From contig NZ_CP036175.1 in NCBI RefSeq assembly GCF_003261575.2, positions 806,001 through 870,000 on the forward strand: a DNA stretch of 64,000 nucleotides, read 5' to 3'. The stretch comes from Klebsiella huaxiensis. GTDB taxonomy: Bacteria; Pseudomonadota; Gammaproteobacteria; Enterobacterales; Enterobacteriaceae. Positions 17,166 through 26,515 of this stretch are shown here, in pieces (the stretch's first letter is position 1; each line of letters starts with the position of its first letter). The notes under the pieces were generated by a model. The model saw nothing but the letters and a program-made list of their open reading frames with translations. It searched no databases and had not been told where the DNA came from. The position numbers and the translations under genes are program-made.

Positions 17166-18464
17166 ATGGCTCAAGAAATCGAATTAAAGTTTATCATCGC
17201 CCACAATGGTGTAGACGTACTGCGTCAGCACCTTAGCGCGTTAGAAGCTAAACACACGCCCGCAGCTCAACTGCTGAATATTTACTACGAAACGGCGGAC
17301 AATTGGCTGCGTCGCCACGATATGGGGCTGCGCATTCGCGGTGACCAGGGGCGTTATGAAATGACGCTGAAAATCGCCGGTCGCGTGGTGGGTGGGCTAC
17401 ATCAGCGCCCGGAATACAATATTGCGCTGGAAAAGCCAGAACTGGCGCTGGAGAGGCTTCCTGCCGAAGTCTGGCCACAGGGCGAGCTGCCGGCCGAGCT
17501 TGCGCAGAACGTACAGCCGCTTTTTAGTACCGATTTCGAACGTGAAAGATGGGTAGTGAAAGAAGGCAGTAGCGAGATTGAAATTGCCCTCGATCGAGGG
17601 GAAGTCAAAGCTGGTGAGCATCAGGAGCCTATCTGCGAGCTGGAACTGGAGCTGTTGTCTGGCGATCCGCAGGATATCCTGACCCTTGCCCATCGCCTGC
17701 TGGATATCGGCGTGCTGCGACAGGGCAGTCTGAGCAAAGCGGCTCGCGGCTATCATCTGGCGCAGGGCAATGAAGAGCGTCCGCTAACCGCATTATCTGT
17801 TTTGCGTGTGATGCCGAAGGCCAGCGTGGAGCAGGCGCTGGAGGCGGCGCTGGAAAATGCGCTGGCGCACTGGCTCTATCATGATGAACTCCTCAATCGT
17901 GGCAATTCAAAAGCGAAAGCCGAGATTTTGCATGCGATTGCCCGCGTTCGGCATACGCTGGTGTTGTTTGGCGGCATTGTCCCTCGTAAGGCAACGACCC
18001 AACTTCGTGAGCGCTTGAACGAAGCTGAAGCTGCGTTGTTGGAGGAAAAGAACGCCCAGGCGGCGCTGTTTAATGTTGCCTGCGTAGGCGCTAAGCTGGC
18101 GCTTACCGAGTGGCTGGTGAATCGCGGCTGGCGTCCTTTTATGAACGCTGCCGGTGAACAGAAAATCAGCGGCTCTTTCAAACGCTTTGCTGATATTCAG
18201 CTCTCCCGCGCGGCGGCTGAGCTGAAAAACTCGATTGCGCAGCCGTCAGCCGATGAGTATGTCGGTCAGCTTCCGCGCCTGGCGCGCGAAATCGACAGCG
18301 TTCAGCTTCTGGCTGGTGCGTATGCAGATGTTGCCGCGCCGTGGTTGGAAAGCTGGCAAGAAATCCACCGGGCGATTGAGCATAATGACAGCAGCGTCCT
18401 CGAATATTTCCGTCGCCAGGCGCTGGCAGCAGAGCCGTTCTGGCTGCATAGTGGAAAACGATAA
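17166..18464 (+). CDS. ygiF: Inorganic triphosphatase YgiF (CYTH-CHAD)
   Basis: A 432-residue protein starting MAQEIELKFI. The EIELK sequence is the ExExK signature of the N-terminal CYTH domain that hydrolyses tripolyphosphate with magnesium. The C-terminal half is a CHAD domain with regularly spaced histidines that binds polyphosphate in relatives. The open frame runs further upstream but the conserved start is at 17166. It precedes glnE by 23 bases, as in E. coli, forming a two-gene operon. Confidence 0.96.
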   Translation: MAQEIELKFIIAHNGVDVLRQHLSALEAKHTPAAQLLNIYYETADNWLRRHDMGLRIRGDQGRYEMTLKIAGRVVGGLHQRPEYNIALEKPELALERLPAEVWPQGELPAELAQNVQPLFSTDFERERWVVKEGSSEIEIALDRGEVKAGEHQEPICELELELLSGDPQDILTLAHRLLDIGVLRQGSLSKAARGYHLAQGNEERPLTALSVLRVMPKASVEQALEAALENALAHWLYHDELLNRGNSKAKAEILHAIARVRHTLVLFGGIVPRKATTQLRERLNEAEAALLEEKNAQAALFNVACVGAKLALTEWLVNRGWRPFMNAAGEQKISGSFKRFADIQLSRAAAELKNSIAQPSADEYVGQLPRLAREIDSVQLLAGAYADVAAPWLESWQEIHRAIEHNDSSVLEYFRRQALAAEPFWLHSGKR

Positions 18465-18487
18465 TTTCAGGCCAGGGAGCCCCTAAG

Positions 18488-21322
18488 ATGCCGCTTTCTT
18501 CGCAATTACAGCAGCACTGGCAGACGGTCACAGACCGGCTACCGGCGGATTTTCCAGTATCCACATTAAGTGAGCAGGCGCAGTCGGTGATGGCATTCAG
18601 CGATTTCGTCGAGCACAGTCTGGTCGCCCAACCGCAATGGCTGGCGGAGCTTGAAAGCTCGCCACCTGAGGCGCAGGAGTGGCGTCATTATGCCGACTGG
18701 CTACAGATGCGTCTTGCAGAGGTGAATGATGAAGCCACGTTGATGCGCGAGCTGCGCCAGTTTCGCCGCTGGATAATGGTGCGTATCGCCTGGGCCCAGT
18801 CGTTATCGCTGGTCAGCGAAGAGAGCAGTTTGCAGCAACTGAGCGTGCTGGCGGAGACGCTGATTGTCGCCGCTCGCGACTGGCTTTACGTTGCCTGTTG
18901 CCGCGAATGGGGGACTCCGTGCAATGCTGAAGGTTCGCCGCAGCCGCTGTTGATTTTGGGGATGGGTAAACTTGGCGGCGGCGAGCTTAACTTCTCCTCC
19001 GACATCGACCTGATTTTTGCCTGGCCGGAGCACGGCTCCACGCAAGGTGGGCGTCGGGAGTTGGATAACGCGCAGTTTTTTACCCGTCTTGGACAACGTT
19101 TAATCAAGGTCCTGGATCAACCCACTCAGGATGGTTTCGTTTATCGCGTCGACATGCGCCTGCGCCCGTTTGGCGATAGCGGCCCACTGGTTTTGAGCTT
19201 CGCCGCGCTGGAGGATTATTACCAGGAGCAGGGGCGCGACTGGGAGCGATACGCGATGGTGAAAGCTCGGATTATGGGCGATAACGATGGCATTTATGCC
19301 AGCGAGCTGCGCGCCATGCTGCGACCGTTCGTCTTCCGTCGCTACATCGATTTCAGCGTCATTCAGTCCCTGCGCAACATGAAGGGGATGATTGCCCGTG
19401 AAGTTCGTCGCCGAGGGTTAAAGGACAATATCAAGCTCGGCGCGGGCGGTATCCGCGAGATTGAATTTATCGTCCAGGTCTTCCAGCTGATTCGCGGCGG
19501 GCGCGAGCCGATGCTGCAACAGCGTGCTTTGTTGCCGACGCTGGCCGCTATCGAAGAGCTTCATCTGTTACCTGAAGGCGATGCGCCAAGGCTGCGAGAT
19601 GCCTATCTGTTTTTACGTCGCCTGGAAAACTTACTGCAAAGCATCAACGACGAGCAGACGCAAACCCTGCCGCAGGATGAGCTTAATCGCGCCCGGCTGG
19701 CGTGGGGGATGGGCGCTGCCGACTGGGATGCCCTTAGCGCGCGGCTGGCCGAGCAGATGGCCAATGTGCGACAGGTTTTTAATGAATTGATTGGCGACGA
19801 TGAAGCGCAGTCGCCGGATGAACAGCTTGCAGAGTACTGGCGAGAACTGTGGCAGGACGCGCTTGAAGAGGACGATACCAGCCCGGCGCTGGCGCATCTT
19901 GCGGATAACGATCGCCGCAGCGTGCTGGCGCTGATCGCCGATTTCCGTAAAGAACTGGACCGACGCACGATTGGTCCGCGCGGTCGTCAGGTGCTTGATC
20001 AGCTCATGCCGCATCTGCTTAGCGAAATTTGTTCACGTGCGGATGCTCCGGTACCGCTGGCGCGCATTACGCCGCTACTGACCGGGATCGTTACCCGTAC
20101 CACTTATCTTGAACTACTGAGCGAATTCCCCGGCGCGTTAAAGCATCTGATTAGCCTGTGCGCCGCTTCGCCGATGGTCGCCAGCCAGCTGGCGCGACAC
20201 CCGCTGCTGCTGGACGAACTGCTGGATCCGAATACCCTCTATCAGCCAACGGCCACTGACGCATATCGTGATGAGTTGCGCCAGTATCTGCTGCGCGTGC
20301 CGGAAGAGGATGAAGAGCAGCAACTGGAAGCATTGCGCCAGTTCAAACAGGCTCAGTTGTTACACATTGCTGCCGCCGATATCGCCGGGACGCTGCCGGT
20401 GATGAAAGTGAGCGATCACTTAACCTGGCTGGCTGAGGCGATGATTGACGCGGTGGTCCAGCAGGCATGGCTGCAAATGGTCGCCCGCTATGGTCAGCCA
20501 ACGCATCTGCATGACCGCCAGGGGCGCGGCTTTGCGGTGGTTGGCTACGGCAAGCTGGGGGGCTGGGAACTGGGCTACAGTTCTGACCTCGATCTGGTGT
20601 TCCTGCATGACTGCCCGATGGAAGTGATGACCGACGGCGAGCGCGAAATTGATGGCCGCCAGTTTTATCTGCGCCTGGCGCAGCGCATCATGCATCTTTT
20701 CAGCACCCGAACGCCTTCGGGCATTCTGTACGAAGTGGATGCTCGCTTACGTCCTTCTGGCGCGGCGGGTATGCTGGTCACCACCACCGATTCCTTTGCT
20801 GATTATCAGCAAAACGAAGCCTGGACCTGGGAACATCAGGCGCTGGTTCGCGCTCGCGTTGTCTATGGCGACCCTGAGCTACAGGCGCGTTTTGACGTGA
20901 TTCGTCGGGATATTCTTACCACTGCGCGCGAAGGCGAAAAACTGCAAACTGAAGTGCGGGAAATGCGTGAAAAAATGCGCGCTCACCTCGGCAATAAGCA
21001 CCATGATCGCTTTGATATTAAAGCTGATGCTGGCGGGATCACGGATATTGAATTTATTACCCAGTATCTGGTCCTACGCTATGCCAGTGATAGGCCTAAG
21101 CTCACGCGTTGGTCTGATAACGTGCGCATTCTGGAACTGTTGGCGCAGAACGATATTATGGACGATGCAGAGGCGAGGGCATTGACCCATGCCTACACCA
21201 CGTTACGCGATGCGTTGCATCACCTGGCCCTGCAGGAGCTGCCGGGGAACGTGGCGCCTGACGCGTTTAGTCAGGAACGTGAACAGGTCAGCGCCAGCTG
21301 GCAGAAGTGGTTGATGGCTTAA
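18488..21322 (+). CDS. glnE: Bifunctional glutamine synthetase adenylyltransferase/removase GlnE
   Basis: A 944-residue protein with two nucleotidyltransferase domains: the N-terminal adenylyl-removase with GMGKLGGGELNFSSDIDLIF near residue 157 and the C-terminal adenylyltransferase with GYGKLGGWELGYSSDLDL near residue 690. Between them lies the regulatory region that senses PII (GlnB) and glutamine. It adds AMP to, or removes it from, Tyr397 of glutamine synthetase in response to nitrogen status. Co-transcribed with ygiF; hldE follows after 58 bases. Confidence 0.99.
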   Translation: MPLSSQLQQHWQTVTDRLPADFPVSTLSEQAQSVMAFSDFVEHSLVAQPQWLAELESSPPEAQEWRHYADWLQMRLAEVNDEATLMRELRQFRRWIMVRIAWAQSLSLVSEESSLQQLSVLAETLIVAARDWLYVACCREWGTPCNAEGSPQPLLILGMGKLGGGELNFSSDIDLIFAWPEHGSTQGGRRELDNAQFFTRLGQRLIKVLDQPTQDGFVYRVDMRLRPFGDSGPLVLSFAALEDYYQEQGRDWERYAMVKARIMGDNDGIYASELRAMLRPFVFRRYIDFSVIQSLRNMKGMIAREVRRRGLKDNIKLGAGGIREIEFIVQVFQLIRGGREPMLQQRALLPTLAAIEELHLLPEGDAPRLRDAYLFLRRLENLLQSINDEQTQTLPQDELNRARLAWGMGAADWDALSARLAEQMANVRQVFNELIGDDEAQSPDEQLAEYWRELWQDALEEDDTSPALAHLADNDRRSVLALIADFRKELDRRTIGPRGRQVLDQLMPHLLSEICSRADAPVPLARITPLLTGIVTRTTYLELLSEFPGALKHLISLCAASPMVASQLARHPLLLDELLDPNTLYQPTATDAYRDELRQYLLRVPEEDEEQQLEALRQFKQAQLLHIAAADIAGTLPVMKVSDHLTWLAEAMIDAVVQQAWLQMVARYGQPTHLHDRQGRGFAVVGYGKLGGWELGYSSDLDLVFLHDCPMEVMTDGEREIDGRQFYLRLAQRIMHLFSTRTPSGILYEVDARLRPSGAAGMLVTTTDSFADYQQNEAWTWEHQALVRARVVYGDPELQARFDVIRRDILTTAREGEKLQTEVREMREKMRAHLGNKHHDRFDIKADAGGITDIEFITQYLVLRYASDRPKLTRWSDNVRILELLAQNDIMDDAEARALTHAYTTLRDALHHLALQELPGNVAPDAFSQEREQVSASWQKWLMA

Positions 21323-21380
21323 CTAAAAAAACGGGTGTGCTATTATCGCGCGCAAAGTTTGCGTCTCGCAGGAGAAAGTA

Positions 21381-22814
21381 ATGAAAGTAACGCTGCCAGA
21401 GTTTGAACGTGCAGAAGTGTTGGTGGTTGGCGATGTGATGCTGGACCGCTACTGGTATGGCCCTACTAGCCGAATTTCGCCGGAAGCGCCGGTGCCGGTG
21501 GTGAAAGTAGAAAATATCGAAGAACGTCCTGGTGGTGCGGCAAACGTAGCGATGAACATTGCGTCGCTCGGTGCGACTTCTCGCCTGGTTGGCCTGACCG
21601 GGATTGACGATGCTGCCCGTGCGTTAAGCAAGGCGCTGGCCGATGTTAATGTGAAGTGCGACTTTGTTTCCCTGCCGACGCATCCAACAATCACCAAGCT
21701 ACGCGTGCTTTCGCGCAACCAGCAGCTGATTCGTCTTGATTTCGAAGAAGGTTTCTCTGGTGTCGATCCGCAGCCGATGCACGAGCGTATTCAGCAGGCG
21801 CTGAGCTCTATTGGTGCGCTGGTGCTGTCTGACTACGCCAAAGGCGCGCTGACCAGCGTGCAGACCATGATTAAGCTCGCTCGTGACGCGGGCGTTCCGG
21901 TGTTGATCGACCCGAAAGGCACTGATTTTGAACGCTATCGTGGTGCTACGCTGCTGACGCCGAACCTATCCGAGTTTGAAGCGGTAGCGGGGAAATGTCA
22001 GAACGAAGCGGAAATCGTTGAGCGTGGGATGAAAATCATCACTGATTTTGAGCTGTCTGCGCTGCTGGTCACTCGCTCCGAGCAGGGTATGACGCTGCTG
22101 CAACCGGGCCGACCGGCTCTGCATATGCCGACTCAGGCGCAGGAGGTTTATGACGTTACCGGCGCGGGCGATACGGTGATTGGCGTGCTGGCCGCGACGC
22201 TGGCTTCCGGTAATTCGCTGGAAGAAGCCTGCTACTTCGCCAACGCGGCGGCAGGCGTGGTGGTGGGCAAACTCGGTACCTCTACCGTTTCGCCTATCGA
22301 GCTGGAAAATGCGGTTCGCGGGCGTTCAGAAACGGGCTTTGGCGTGATGAACGAAGAAGAGCTGAAGCTGGCAGTGGTCGCGGCGCGTAAACGCGGCGAG
22401 AAAGTCGTGATGACCAACGGCGTGTTCGACATTCTGCACGCGGGCCACGTCTCCTATCTGGCGAATGCGCGCAAGCTGGGTGACCGCCTGATTGTTGCCG
22501 TTAACAGCGACGCATCGACCAAACGTCTGAAAGGCGAGTCTCGCCCGGTGAACCCGCTGGATCAGCGAATGATCGTGCTGGGCGCGCTGGAAGCTGTCGA
22601 CTGGGTGGTCTCTTTTGAAGAAGATACGCCACAGCGGCTGATTGCAGGCATTCTGCCGGACCTGTTGGTGAAAGGCGGCGACTACAAGCCGGAGCAGATT
22701 GCCGGTAGTGAAGAAGTGTGGGCAAACGGCGGCGAGGTGCTGGTGCTCAACTTTGAAGATGGTTGTTCGACAACCAATATCATTAAGAAGATCCAGAAAG
22801 ATAGCGAAAAATAA
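21381..22814 (+). CDS. hldE: Bifunctional heptose 7-phosphate kinase / heptose 1-phosphate adenylyltransferase HldE
   Basis: A 477-residue fusion. The N-terminal PfkB/ribokinase domain contains RPGGAANVAMNIASLG and the catalytic DVTGAGDTVIGVLA. The C-terminal cytidylyltransferase-like domain begins at TNGVFDILHAGHVSYL near residue 346 with the HxGH motif. The enzyme makes ADP-D-glycero-D-manno-heptose precursors for the lipopolysaccharide inner core. Preceded by AGGAGAAAG Shine-Dalgarno and followed by a strong terminator. Confidence 0.99.
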   Translation: MKVTLPEFERAEVLVVGDVMLDRYWYGPTSRISPEAPVPVVKVENIEERPGGAANVAMNIASLGATSRLVGLTGIDDAARALSKALADVNVKCDFVSLPTHPTITKLRVLSRNQQLIRLDFEEGFSGVDPQPMHERIQQALSSIGALVLSDYAKGALTSVQTMIKLARDAGVPVLIDPKGTDFERYRGATLLTPNLSEFEAVAGKCQNEAEIVERGMKIITDFELSALLVTRSEQGMTLLQPGRPALHMPTQAQEVYDVTGAGDTVIGVLAATLASGNSLEEACYFANAAAGVVVGKLGTSTVSPIELENAVRGRSETGFGVMNEEELKLAVVAARKRGEKVVMTNGVFDILHAGHVSYLANARKLGDRLIVAVNSDASTKRLKGESRPVNPLDQRMIVLGALEAVDWVVSFEEDTPQRLIAGILPDLLVKGGDYKPEQIAGSEEVWANGGEVLVLNFEDGCSTTNIIKKIQKDSEK

Positions 22815-22834
22815 GCGTTTTTCTGATGATAGAC

Positions 22835-22867
22835 AAAACCCGGCGCGATTAAATTGCCGGGTTTTTT
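22835..22867. terminator. Rho-independent terminator after hldE (bidirectional)
   Basis: AAAACCCGGC pairs with GCCGGGTTTT, followed by a T run on the plus strand; the A run on the other side allows use by yqiK. A second, weaker GC-rich hairpin lies at 22874-22893 just past the yqiK stop. Confidence 0.9.
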
Positions 22868-22899
22868 ATTGAATGCCCCCCTTGTCAGGAGGGCGTTTT

Positions 22900-24600
22900 T
22901 TATTCGGCGGTGGTTGTTTTTACGTGAATGTCTTCACTCGCCGTGGTGGTGCCAGGAATTGACGTTGTTAGCGGCGCAGCCAGAGAAGCCAGAGATCCAC
23001 CGGAGAGGCCAATTTCATTTAACAGTGAATCAATCAGCGGTGCCTGGGTACGATAGGAAAGGGCTGCGGACAACGCCTGCTCCGCCAGATTGCTGCCGCC
23101 TGCGCTGACGGTGGTATTTTCCGTGCCGCCAGCGCCGCCGCCCCGGTTAAGGCCGTCAACCTGAATAATCTTGATGCCTTCAATGGACTTCATCGGCTCA
23201 ACGGATTTCTCGATAACCGCCGGTAGTGATTGCAGCAGTGCCAGTTTGAATTTCAGACTGGTCTGCTGATCGGAAAGCACGTTGATAGCATCGTTGAGTG
23301 CGCGCTGGGCTTCCGCTTCCGCGAGGCCCTTTTTCTTTGTGGCTTCTGCCAGTTCCACGATTGCCGCAGCTTGAAGCTCAGCGGCTTCTTTTTCTGCTTT
23401 TGCCCGAACCGTCAGCTCGACCGCCTGGGTTTCCGCATCCTGAGAAGCGGCGATTAACGCAACCTGTTTCGCACGATCGGCTTCCGCCGTTTGGCGCGTG
23501 GTTTCAACGTTTTGCTGTGCGCGGACGGATTCGGCCAGCGCGTCGTTTGCACGAGCTTCTGCCTGAGACTGCTGCTCGGATTTTGCGGCGATAGCGATAG
23601 ATTTTGTCTGATTCGCAATTTCTGTCGCCTGCTGTTGCTCGATCTCTTTGATGCGAATTTCCCGCTCCGCTTCGACCTTTTTAGTCCGCACAATCTGCTC
23701 GCGTTCGATTTCACTTTCCTGAATCTGTCGTTCAGCCTGGATACGTGTTTGTTCCGCTTCGCGATGGCGTTCCGCTTCAAAAGCGGCGATTTTCGCGTTT
23801 TGCTCGGCGGTGCGGGTTTTCACCTGCTGCTCCTGCTCAAGCGTCATAAAGGCTTCTTGCTGCGCGATTTCGAGCTTGCGCGACAGAGCATCGCGGTTTT
23901 TTTCCCGCACGGCGACTTCAACGTCCTGTTCGACTTCATTACGTTCGCGACGACGGCGCTCCGTCTCCTGGGTGAGCTTAGTCAAACCTTCGGCGTCAAA
24001 GGCGTTGTTGGGGTTGAAGTGTTCTTTCGAAGTCTGGTTGAAGTTTGTCAACGAGACGCTTTCCAGCTCCAGGCCGTTTTTGGATAAATCTTCAGCAACG
24101 GTATTTTGTACGCCCTGCACGAAATTCTCGCGCGTATCCTGCAGCTCATGCATGGTCATCTGCGCCGCGGTGGCGCGCAGGGCATCCACGAACTTATCTT
24201 CGACCAGCATGCGCAGATCTTCCGGCGATAATGTGCGTTGGCCGAGGGTTTGCGCTGCGGTAGCAATACCTTCGACAGACGGTTTGACCCTGACGAAAAA
24301 GGCCACAACGACGTCAACGCGCATACGATCTTTGGTGATCAGGCTGTCGGCCGTGGAGCGGCTAACTTCAAGCTTCAGGGTATTCATGTTGATCGGGATG
24401 ATTTCGTGGAAAATGGGCATGGAGATAGCCCCACCGCTCATGACCACCTTTTGTCCGCCAAGACCTGTACGGACAAAAGCCTGTTCCGCTGAAGCCCGGC
24501 GATAGAGTCTGGCGAAAATAATGCCAATAACCAATAGAACAATGACGGCGACGCCCGCCGTAAACATCCATGAGGGGAATAAGCCAGTAATGCCATCCAT
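22900..24600 (-). CDS. yqiK: Flotillin-family inner-membrane protein YqiK
   Basis: A 566-residue protein with one N-terminal transmembrane helix (about residues 12-33), a SPFH/band 7 domain (about 35-230), and a long Glu/Ala/Gln-rich coiled coil (about 225-440) typical of flotillins, ending with a low-complexity Ser/Thr/Gly tail. Flotillins scaffold lipid microdomains. Paired with yqiJ upstream (30 bases), an NfeD-like partner; SPFH-NfeD pairs are a recurring bacterial module. Confidence 0.95.
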   Translation of the reverse strand: MDGITGLFPSWMFTAGVAVIVLLVIGIIFARLYRRASAEQAFVRTGLGGQKVVMSGGAISMPIFHEIIPINMNTLKLEVSRSTADSLITKDRMRVDVVVAFFVRVKPSVEGIATAAQTLGQRTLSPEDLRMLVEDKFVDALRATAAQMTMHELQDTRENFVQGVQNTVAEDLSKNGLELESVSLTNFNQTSKEHFNPNNAFDAEGLTKLTQETERRRRERNEVEQDVEVAVREKNRDALSRKLEIAQQEAFMTLEQEQQVKTRTAEQNAKIAAFEAERHREAEQTRIQAERQIQESEIEREQIVRTKKVEAEREIRIKEIEQQQATEIANQTKSIAIAAKSEQQSQAEARANDALAESVRAQQNVETTRQTAEADRAKQVALIAASQDAETQAVELTVRAKAEKEAAELQAAAIVELAEATKKKGLAEAEAQRALNDAINVLSDQQTSLKFKLALLQSLPAVIEKSVEPMKSIEGIKIIQVDGLNRGGGAGGTENTTVSAGGSNLAEQALSAALSYRTQAPLIDSLLNEIGLSGGSLASLAAPLTTSIPGTTTASEDIHVKTTTAE

Positions 24601-24630
24601 TATGTAACCTCCTTATTTATGAGAAACAAA

Positions 24631-25260
24631 CTATAAAACGTGTGGCCAGGGGTTAAGCTCAGCTAAATAACGTGTTGAGGTAAGTCTGAGGATAATTAGA
24701 ACCCGATCCCCTCTTTTAAACTCTTTACCCTCTTCCGGCTCAATTAATAAATAATGTGTTTGACCAAATTTATCCGTGAACTTTCCTTCGCACGGACGGC
24801 CTGACTCGGCAAAATGGCCGGTAATAAGAGCCATACTGCCAATAAAATCGTCTTCGGTAATCGCCGTGGTTTCATCCAGCGGCAGCCATGGTGCAATGGC
24901 TTTTCCCGTGTAGTGTACCGCGATGCCAGAGATCACCAGACAGACCGGTGCTAACAGGAAATTGTTCAATGGCGATGACATAAGGCTTACCCAGGCATGC
25001 TGAATGATGATACCGAGAAACCCAAAATAGCCTCCCAGCAGACAGAGTACGATAAGTGCAGGGATTCGCCCGATATTCAGATAATGAAGAACCTGACCGA
25101 TGTTACCGGAAGTTAAAGAGTCAAAATGATTTAAATGTGCGTCAATAATGCCGGAAAGCAGATGCCCGAAAATAAGCGCAATAACTTCCAGAAGACCAAT
25201 AAGGAGTACGAATGATAGTGCAAAAAGATAAGGGCTGTTGTATTCGGAAAATAGATGCAT
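24631..25260 (-). CDS. yqiJ: YqiJ inner-membrane protein with OB-fold (NfeD-like)
   Basis: A 209-residue protein with hydrophobic segments around residues 10-35, 65-90 and 100-120, then a soluble C-terminal domain (about 135-205) of the OB-fold type seen in NfeD proteins. It lies directly upstream of the flotillin yqiK and is probably its membrane partner. The gene pair and the order toward glgS match E. coli. Function beyond the module association is not known. Confidence 0.92.
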   Translation of the reverse strand: MHLFSEYNSPYLFALSFVLLIGLLEVIALIFGHLLSGIIDAHLNHFDSLTSGNIGQVLHYLNIGRIPALIVLCLLGGYFGFLGIIIQHAWVSLMSSPLNNFLLAPVCLVISGIAVHYTGKAIAPWLPLDETTAITEDDFIGSMALITGHFAESGRPCEGKFTDKFGQTHYLLIEPEEGKEFKRGDRVLIILRLTSTRYLAELNPWPHVL

Positions 25261-25612
25261 GAATCTCCTTATTCGTGAAAGATCTTATAAAGATTTTACC
25301 CGGATACTGGTGGTTAGTTTAACAATAATACGAGCAATAGAATAGGTAATATCGCTATTCCTTTTGTTTTTTAATGCGCTCAGATGGAGCTTAAACCGTG
25401 CAGTATCCAGGGGGGCCTGCAGACAAAGAGGAGATAGGTTCAGCGTTGTGAGATCACACTTTAAAACCTAATGATGAGAATTATGATTCAGCGCAATAAA
25501 TAGCCACTTTGAGCGCATTTTTCGCCCAAAAAAAGTTAAGGTAAGGGTAAATACTGAAGTGAGTAAAAAGCATATGACCAATCAGAATACCAACGGCTGA
25601 AGGAGTATGCGG
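25261..25612. other. Intergenic region between yqiJ and glgS
   Basis: About 350 AT-rich bases between divergent genes; it must hold promoters for both. I see no convincing sigma-70 pair. A 12-bp palindrome TGTGAGATCACA (25447-25458) resembles two CRP half-sites but with a 2-base instead of a 6-base centre, so it is not a normal CRP site. Confidence 0.5.
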
Positions 25613-25822
25613 ATGAATAATAAAGACATGTATTTGATGAAGAATTTTGATTTTCTGGCTCAGAGTTTCGCCAGAATGTACGCACAAGGTCAGCCCGTCG
25701 ATCTTCAGGCCATTGTCGGTAACATGGATGAAGCGCATCGCGAATGGTTTTGTCAACGATATGAGTTTTACCGCCAGCAGGTGAGTAAGACCATGATCCC
25801 AGAGGCGGAGCTGGAACACTGA
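25613..25822 (+). CDS. glgS: Surface composition regulator GlgS (ScoR)
   Basis: A 69-residue protein with the family core NFDFLAQSFARMYAQGQPVD and GNMDEAHREWFCQRYEFY, ending ELEH as in E. coli GlgS. The ATG at 25613 is chosen because it is seven bases after AAGGAG; the ATG six bases earlier touches the Shine-Dalgarno. In E. coli GlgS affects glycogen, motility and fimbriation. The N-terminal eleven residues differ from E. coli. Convergent with ubiK. Confidence 0.93.
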   Translation: MNNKDMYLMKNFDFLAQSFARMYAQGQPVDLQAIVGNMDEAHREWFCQRYEFYRQQVSKTMIPEAELEH

Positions 25823-25827
25823 GACTA

Positions 25828-25850
25828 CAACGGGCCCGAAAGGCCCGTTG
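25828..25850. terminator. Bidirectional terminator between glgS and ubiK
   Basis: CAACGGGCC (25828-25836) pairs with GGCCCGTTG (25842-25850) around a CGAAA loop, followed by CTTGTTTTA on the plus strand. It sits in the 34-base gap of two convergent genes. Confidence 0.8.
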
Positions 25851-25856
25851 CTTGTT

Positions 25857-26138
25857 TTACAGCTTCTCTTCTGCGTCCGGAGTCACCGACACGCTCGCCG
25901 AGCGGCTTTCTAGTTCGCTCAGGCGTTGTTCCAGCAAAGCCAGTTTTTCACGTGTACGCAGTAGCACCTGCGTCTGCACATCAAACTCTTCGCGGCTTAC
26001 CAGATCCAGACGAGTTAATTGCGACTGGAGCACCTGACGAATTTTTTTCTCCACATCTTCTCCAAGGTCACGAAGGCCTTTTGGCATTGACTCATGGACC
26101 TGACGGGCGATCTGTTCAATTTTTTTCGGGTCAATCAT
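25857..26138 (-). CDS. ubiK: Ubiquinone biosynthesis accessory factor UbiK (YqiC)
   Basis: A 93-residue acidic protein of the BMFP family: MIDPKKIEQIARQVHESMPK at the N-terminus, then a coiled-coil C-terminal region (RTREKLALLEQRLSELESR, about residues 61-79) that trimerises in homologues. UbiK with UbiJ assists the soluble Ubi complex and binds membranes. Position next to ribB and glgS is conserved. Confidence 0.95.
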   Translation of the reverse strand: MIDPKKIEQIARQVHESMPKGLRDLGEDVEKKIRQVLQSQLTRLDLVSREEFDVQTQVLLRTREKLALLEQRLSELESRSASVSVTPDAEEKL

Positions 26139-26223
26139 GGTGGTTTCCTGATCTGGTCGGTTTGCCGCTCATTGTAGTGCGATCGTCGGTACCGATAAAC
26201 CATAAATGTTTGAAGCTTATGCA

Positions 26224-26251
26224 TTGCCGACGATAGTCAATAGCGTTATAG
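26224..26251 (+). promoter_or_regulatory. Candidate ribB promoter
   Basis: TTGCCG, a 16-base spacer and TTATAG lie just upstream of the riboswitch; start of transcription would be near 26258, a few bases before the aptamer. Confidence 0.5.
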
Positions 26252-26265
26252 TTGCTGTGCTTATT

Positions 26266-26412
26266 CTCAGGGCGGGGCGAAATTCCCCACCGGCGGTAAA
26301 TCAACCATAGCGTTGAAAGCCCGCGAGCGCTTTCTGCGAAAGCAGAAAGGTCAGCAGATCCGGTGTGATTCCGGGGCCGACGGTTAGAGTCCGGATGGGA
26401 GAGAGTAACGGC
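26266..26412 (+). ncRNA. FMN riboswitch (RFN element) of ribB
   Basis: All conserved RFN blocks are present in order: CAGGGCGGGGCGAAATTCCC, CACCGGCGGTAAA, AGCCCGCGAGCGC, GGTCAGCAGATCCGGTG, ATTCCGGGGCCGACGGT and TAGAGTCCGGATGGGAGAGA. It folds into a junction that binds FMN and lowers ribB expression. About 100 bases between aptamer and ATG form the expression platform; I do not see a classic terminator with a long T run before the ATG, which is in line with control of translation or Rho-dependent termination as in E. coli ribB. Confidence 0.97.
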
Positions 26413-26515
26413 TCAGTCGGGTTTCGATCCGCTTGCGTTGACTTTTGCCGCTAAACCGGCGCTCCTAAGACTGCCCTGATTCTGGTAACCATAATTTTAA
26501 TGAGGTTTTTTTACC

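Noticed and set aside
25447..25458. Possible CRP site before glgS (TGTGAGATCACA)
   Set aside because: The two half-sites are 2 bases apart instead of 6, so a CRP dimer could not read them in the usual way.
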